A DNA stretch of 64,000 bases, taken from Sipunculus nudus. Its lineage: Eukaryota; Annelida; Sipuncula; Golfingiida; Sipunculidae. The position numbers and the translations under genes were made by a program. This document shows, piece by piece, positions 59,937-64,000 of the stretch. A model generated the notes under the pieces. It was not told where the DNA came from. It searched no databases and saw only the letters and a program-made list of their open reading frames with translations. Where the stretch lies: assembly GCA_026874595.1 (NCBI GenBank), contig CM049316.1, positions 374,001 through 438,000 on the forward strand, in the 5' to 3' direction. The first letter of the stretch is position 1. Each line of letters begins with the position of its first letter.

Positions 59937-62900
59937 AATAGCACTCCATTTGTTTATAAAATAAATGAAATCTATCCTCTTCCCTTTCTCCAAAGATACT
60001 ATCAAAATCATACAAAAACTAAACACCAACAACTCATAATTAGATTATATTTATTATCACACAAAACCAGCATGTGCCTCATTTCTAAATCGTATTTTTT
60101 ATCATATATAACAGCTGAGCGCCATGACCCATGGGTCCCTTGTTTCTAACTGCATTTTCCTAGATTTTGCACAGCGTCCATCTGTTCATCTGCCTTGGGA
60201 TAAAAACACTCATATCTCTGCATTGGTTGGACCTATCGACCTGAAATTTTGCATGTGTATACATCTGGGACAGCTTTCTTAATTTTATGAAAGGTAGCGC
60301 CGCCTACATCACGTTTAATCTGCAGACATCCAAGCTCATATCTCGGGAACCGTTTGACCAGTTGGGCCAAAAATTTGCATGTGTATAGATCTCCCATAGC
60401 TCTTTATCATACGCAAAACTGGTGGCGCCACCTGCAATCATTTTTTAACAGTTTCCGTCTGTTTGTTTGCCATGGGATAAAATCACTCATATCTCGGCAG
60501 TGGTTTGACATATCTCCCTAAAATTTTGCAGGTTTATACATCTTGGATAGCTTTCTCGATTTTGTGGCAGGTGGCGCCACCTACATTTATGTACACGCTA
60601 CAAACATTCAGGCTTATATCTCAGGACTGGTTTTACATATCCCCCTTATATTTTGCATGTGTATAGATCTCACATAGCTCTTAATCATACACAAAATTGG
60701 TGGCGCCACCTGCCACCATTTTTGCACAGTGTCCGTATGTTTGTCTGCCGTGGGCTAAAATCACTCATATCTCAGTAGTGGTTTGACTTATCTGCCTAAA
60801 ATTTTGCATGTGTATACATCTTGGATAGCTTTCTCAATTTTGTGGCAGGTGGCGCCACTTACAATTACGTATACGCTGCAGACATTCAGGCTTATATTTC
60901 AGGACTTTTTTGACATGTCCCCCTGAAATTTTGCATGTGTATGGTTCTCACATAGCTCTTAATCATACACAAAAAAATTGGTGACGCCACCTGCCACCAT
61001 TTTGGCACAGCGTCCGTCTGTTTGTCTGCCGTGAGCTAAAATCACTTATATATCAGTAGTGGTTTGACTTGTCTGCCTAAAATTTTGCATGTTTATACAT
61101 CTTGGACAGCTTTCTGGATTTTGTGGTAGGTGGCACAACTGACATACACATTTCGGCTGCAGACATCCAGGCTATTATGCAACACACCTCACTCTATCTC
61201 CCCATGCCACTCAATCCATGCCTCACTTCACCCGTCCCACTCTGATTTTGGCGGACACAAGTAGTCGCTTGTTGACTACCCGTATTCTAGTTTTTGTGTT
61301 GTGTGCACCCATGTTAGAATTTCAGCAGTGATGTTTGTTTAATTGTTTAAGGGTTAGGTTTAGTACTTGCATTGTTCATATACATGTTACACATGTTCTT
61401 GAAAAGTAATGGTCAAGCATTGAAGCATTATAGCTGGTGTTATCTCATTGCACAGGTTCGCATTAGGCCTGTAGGCCTTGTTTAAGGTTACTCCCACATT
61501 TGCTTCTCAGTGCCATCTTGTCAAACTTTATAGAACTGAACTTTTTTTGGTTATCTGCATTGAGATAAATATTTTAGAGAAAATCATACCATACATTACC
61601 TTTAAAAATCTCTTTCTCTGAAACTTTTCAGCCAAATTATTCAATATTCCAAAGAATTGATCCCAAAAACAATCTTCCTCAAGTTTGTTCAAGTGGTTTA
61701 AATTCTCTGATTTTATGCTGAGTTACAGGAAGTGGGATTTAGTCATTTGGCCAAATAAGCATACTAAAATTACAATCTCAGAAATGGCAGGAGCTATCAT
61801 CATTAGTATGTGTAAACAGATTTTGTAACAGACCAAGACTTTGTGTGTATCTATAAATAGCTAGGTAGACTGCCAAGTATAAATTTAAGGTTTGGCAACA
61901 GGCCAAGTTTGATATTGTATCTATTTATAAGTTTGTTCGAATGCAAACTGTATCAGATCAGGCAACAGGTAAAGATTTTATACATTGCAGTAGCTACACC
62001 TGATTTTGGATCGTTTCGGGGGAACTGCCTTCCTCAGTTGAATTTGGTCATCCAAGTACCCTGACTAGGAAGTTTGATGTATCACACTGAAATTTTGGCC
62101 TGCCCATGCATCTGTGATCGTTTTCATGTACACATTGTAAGTGTTACCACCTACAGTGATTTTTGCAAAGTTTATGATCCTGCTTATTTCTCAGTATGGA
62201 TTTGATATATCAGCCTGAAATTGTGCAAATCTTTACATCTCACATAGCTTCATCCAATCAGGACTGGTGGCATCATCTACAATACTTTTGGCACAGGGCA
62301 TGTCCATGTTTATTTTTCAGGTGTGATATGACATGTCAGCCTGAAACTGTGTATGTCCAGTTTGTTCATACATCCTGAATATTTTCTTTGTATAGAAGAC
62401 TTGTGGTGCCAACCAAAAGTGTTTTCGGGTATCATGCATCGGTGCATATAGTTCAAGAGTGGTTTAAAGTTTCTGCTTGAAATTTTGCATGTCCATACAT
62501 CTTTGGTGGCTTTCTCATACACAAGACTGGTGGTGCCACTTTGTGTTGTGTGCATCCATGGCAGTATTTTAGGAGTGAAGTGTTAGTAATTGGTGCTTGT
62601 ACTCTTGTTCAAAATATTTAGTACTTGCATTATACATGTACATGTCACTTATGTACTTGAAAAGTAATTAAGTAGTAATGGTCAAACAGGTCAAGCACAT
62701 TAGCTTGGAAGCATAATACCTAGTGTATCCCATTCCACAGGTTCGGATTAGGGCAGTAGGCCTTGCTTTATTTATGGAATGGCTAGAAAGAATACCAAAG
62801 TTTGTTGTAAAGACAGAGAGAATCACTTGTGAACTGGCTTGAAAATTGAGGATATTGATTGACATGGCTTTGGACAAAATGTAAAATCAGACATCAGGAC

Positions 62901-64000
62901 CACTGAAGCAAATCTAAAGGTGATTCATTGTGTAAGGGTAGGATAAATGTCACCATATATAAAAGGCAAAGGCTTTTCATACTCTAATAGAATGATATTC
63001 AGTAATAAATTTTACAGATATTCTGGAAACTAATGAGAAATGAAGAATGTATGGACAGAACATATTAAAGCAACAGATAAAGGCAATTAATAGTTTATAG
63101 AAGAAAATTCACTTTATTATAAACACAAAGCATGTTCCTATACATATGTTTTGGACATCAGAAAATATGTGCAACATAAATTTGTTATTAATGCCATTTT
63201 CAGCTCAAAATTTTATTCAGAATAAAGATGACCAACTTGCGATTTAGCTACCTTAATTAGTTTACCTGGGCCCACTAGTGGTTAAGACTCAGCTGTACAG
63301 GCTATTTTAAAATGCATTAATTTAATACAGGATTAATTAACTCTAGATAATAGATGTCTTTAGAATGTGGTTCAAAACACCTTTTTAATCAGTATAATGT
63401 TTATGGCCAGTGGCATAACTGCTGACTTATCACTTATATTTTTTTTTAATTTCCTAAAGCATACAAGTCATCACAATAGTACACATATTCACATTTTACA
63501 GTTCACTAAAGTTTCCACTACTCATAAGATCAAAACATCAGTGAATGTTTACATTGTCATTCCACAAGATCACAAAATAACATAACATTGACATTATATT
63601 TCCTTTACTCATGGTTTTTCATCATTGACATTTCTACCTCCACTTCTCATGACATCACTACCTTTTTTGTTCACTGATCCACTACATTAAGTCAACATGA
63701 TATCACGAGTTTAAGGGACTAATTCACTCAGAGAAAACCTATTTCATATCATTGCTAACCAGTATTAATTACAAATTGGTTACCAGTCTATGACCATCAT
63801 TAGCAGTTATACAAGTTTCTAAACAATTTTTAATGAAAAAACATAACTTTTTCTTTGCAGCAGAGGATGAAAAAAAACTATTAAAGTAATGAAAAAATAT
63901 AATAAAACTTTTGATAGGACTTAGTTTTAGACTGTTTCAAAGACTCATATTGAAAACTTGGATTTCACTATGACCTCAAGGACTCTGGACTTGAATAGCG
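59937..64000 (-). repeat. Inverted copy of spacer segment 30,593-34,656
   Basis: Starts abruptly at AATAGCACTCC (59,937) and runs to the window end. It includes the GGTGGCGCCACC-centred units (near 60,300-61,000) and two of the three composite-repeat heads (near 61,460 and 62,745) in reverse orientation. Only rare substitutions separate it from the spacer. No gene is seen in it. Confidence 0.93.

Overview
The window looks like AT-rich (roughly two-thirds A+T by eye), repeat-dense nuclear DNA from an animal with TTAGGG-type telomeres. Support comes from a (TTAGGG)n block, GT-AG introns in phase 1, an immunoglobulin-superfamily exon joined to a GPI-anchor exon, tRNA-derived SINE-like repeats, long minisatellites and G/C-homopolymer repeats of a kind common in marine invertebrates. 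A mollusc-like or other marine invertebrate is my best guess; the species cannot be fixed from this sequence. There is no prokaryotic-style gene organisation, rRNA, CRISPR array or recognisable transposase.

The main feature is a giant imperfect palindrome. A left arm (about 6,051-26,882) recurs inverted as a right arm (about 35,337-55,742) around an 8.45-kb spacer (26,883-35,336). The inner 16 kb of the arms pair at a constant coordinate sum (62,219, then 62,216), so they are almost free of length differences. The outer parts differ by a 430-bp block in a 215-bp tandem array, microsatellite lengths, a 7-bp indel and scattered substitutions. The arms end at telomeric repeats: 564 bp on the left (5,487-6,050) and a 16-bp stub on the right (55,727-55,742). 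Beyond them the two flanks (4,341-5,486 and 55,743-56,905) are still homologous in inverted orientation but clearly diverged, and both then run into dyad-symmetric AACTTAAG/TTGATCAA satellites and further shared repeat families. A second inverted duplication pairs spacer DNA (30,593-34,656) with 59,937-64,000 at a constant sum of 94,593 and runs off the window end, so the locus is probably part of a larger amplicon array.

Coding content is sparse. Each arm carries the 3' end of one gene: an Ig-like exon and a terminal exon encoding a GPI-anchor signal (24,782-25,928 minus; 36,291-37,437 plus). The two copies point away from the spacer. The Ig exon has an apparent 1-base frameshift shared by both copies, and no certain 5' exons were found, so these may be pseudogene fragments or the ends of genes whose 5' parts lie in or beyond the spacer. 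One exon-like open stretch lies in the spacer at 27,077-27,452. Everything else is repeats: a 215-bp array with a 430-bp higher-order period, an 18-bp minisatellite, a 328-bp tandem repeat, a 290-bp tandem repeat, SINE-like units ending in boxes that match the CTCF consensus, and a 130-140-bp repeat family centred on GGTGGCGCCACC in the spacer.
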